Below are positions 45,405 through 46,287 of a stretch of 46,287 nt of DNA, in pieces. Origin of the DNA: Lojkania enalia (Eukaryota; Ascomycota; Dothideomycetes; Pleosporales). Location of the stretch: positions 12,970 through 59,256 of the forward strand of contig ML986756.1 of assembly GCA_010094045.1 (NCBI GenBank). Direction: 5' to 3'. The first letter of the stretch is position 1. Each line of letters starts with the position of its first letter. Both the position numbers and the translations under genes were made by a program. The notes under the pieces were generated by a model. It searched no databases, was not told where the DNA came from, and saw nothing but the letters and a program-made list of their open reading frames with translations.

Positions 45405-46287
45405 ACGTATTCTACTATCGAAGCAGCTAAACTATCGAAGCAGCTACTTTTTCTTAGTATTATAAACACTACGTACGAACTATAATAAATCTATAATACG
45501 ACCTTCTATTAATTTAATAAGAAGGTAGAATTAAGCTTATCTTATAGGCGTATAAATTAGGCTAGTTTAAGAGCGTATAACGCGCTACTATAGCTTTTAA
45601 TATATAATATTAACAACTCTCTACTCGACTTTATAGAATTACGTTTCGCCTTTATATATAACTAAATTACTAGAAGCTTATAGTAACCGAAGAATAAACA
45701 ATTATATAATATATTCTTAACCTTAATTTGCAAGGATTTACGCTCTAGCTATATAAGGTAGTAGATATAGTAGATAAACTATTAGGCGTACGTGGTAAAA
45801 TACCTATAGAAAAGAATTAGTCTAAATAATTTATAGCGTATATAGATAAGCTTAAAATAGCCTTTAATTAAGTAAAGAATTACTAAAAAATAAAATAAGA
45901 GAATCTAGAGGTTATTAATATATAATTTAAGCTTATATAAAATACAATTGTAAAATATAGTATATATAATAATAATATCTACAACTTTAATAAAATAGGC
46001 TTTTAGATAGATATTATTAGTATTATAAAGGTTATTATAGGTTTAGAATATTATATAAGGCCTACTTTTATATAGCTAGATAATTATAAGTAGGTTATAG
46101 TTATCTAGAATATTTATACTACTATATATATAACCCTACTAATTATTATTTATAAAGGACGTATCTATATCTCTATATAGTATAAAGAAGTAGGTATATT
46201 ATATAATTGGAAAATTTCAGTCTCTAAAAACGGCTGGATAAATAACGCGCTTAGTTTTAAATAGTTAAAGTACTTTAATAAGTATAT
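45405..46287 (+). mobile_element. Third Fot1/pogo-like element, 5' part, cut by the window end
   Basis: The left inverted repeat at 45405-45457 contains two copies of ACTATCGAAGCAGCTA and is preceded by TA. The plus strand then reads a transposase: an N-terminal YILNLNLQGFT near 45700, IYNFNKIGF at 45977-46003 for IYNFDETGF, and NGWINNALSFK near 46240 for NGWTTNELGLEW. The rest of the DDE domain is outside the window. Asp-to-Asn and Gln/Trp-to-stop changes show RIP. Confidence 0.9.

Overview
This is a window of filamentous ascomycete (Pezizomycotina) nuclear DNA with a two-compartment layout. A gene block of about 22 kb with balanced base composition (roughly 7.2-29.2 kb) lies between two AT-rich blocks of dead transposons. 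The phylum call rests on short introns (49-186 bp) with GTRNGT-like donors, on gene families in their fungal forms (Taf1 without bromodomains, Tan1, an Ely5-like nucleoporin, a Cue3/ASCC2 homologue), and on heavy RIP (repeat-induced point mutation) of the repeats. In the AT-rich blocks CA and TG dinucleotides are almost gone, so glutamine codons read as stops and cysteines as tyrosine. The layout resembles the AT-isochore genomes known in Dothideomycetes and some other Pezizomycotina. I cannot name the species.

Left AT block (1 to about 7.2 kb). A minus-strand Ty3/gypsy chromovirus-type element (family A) runs off the left edge. Next come a plus-strand Fot1/pogo-like DNA transposon and a minus-strand LTR of a second Ty3/gypsy family (B). 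Only the outer ~150 bp of that LTR escaped mutation.

Gene block. In order: an Mtm1/SLC25A39-40 mitochondrial carrier (+), an ELYS/Ely5-type nuclear pore protein (+), TFIID subunit Taf1 (+), ribosomal protein uS10/Rps20 (-) head-to-head with an ASCC2/Cue3-type CUE-domain protein (+), an APH-like protein that has lost its catalytic residues (-), the tRNA-acetylation protein Tan1 (-), and a broken secreted multi-CBM18 chitin-binding gene (+) at the edge of the right AT block. Apart from the APH-like and CBM18 loci these are housekeeping genes. The uS10/Cue3-type pair is notable because uS10 is the ubiquitinated substrate and Cue3/ASCC2 the ubiquitin reader of the same ribosome-collision pathway.

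Right AT block (29.2 kb to the end). This is a nested stack of transposons whose order of insertion can be read. A complete family-B chromovirus (31211-38681, LTRs 533 and 542 bp, 5-bp target duplication CTATA) sits inside the coding region of a pogo-like element. Further right, a minus-strand chromovirus (family C) is cut twice by Fot1/pogo-like elements with 53-bp inverted repeats, and one of these carries another pogo-like element of identical length (1849 bp) just inside its left inverted repeat. All of these are RIP-inactivated. I saw no tRNA, rRNA or CRISPR array.
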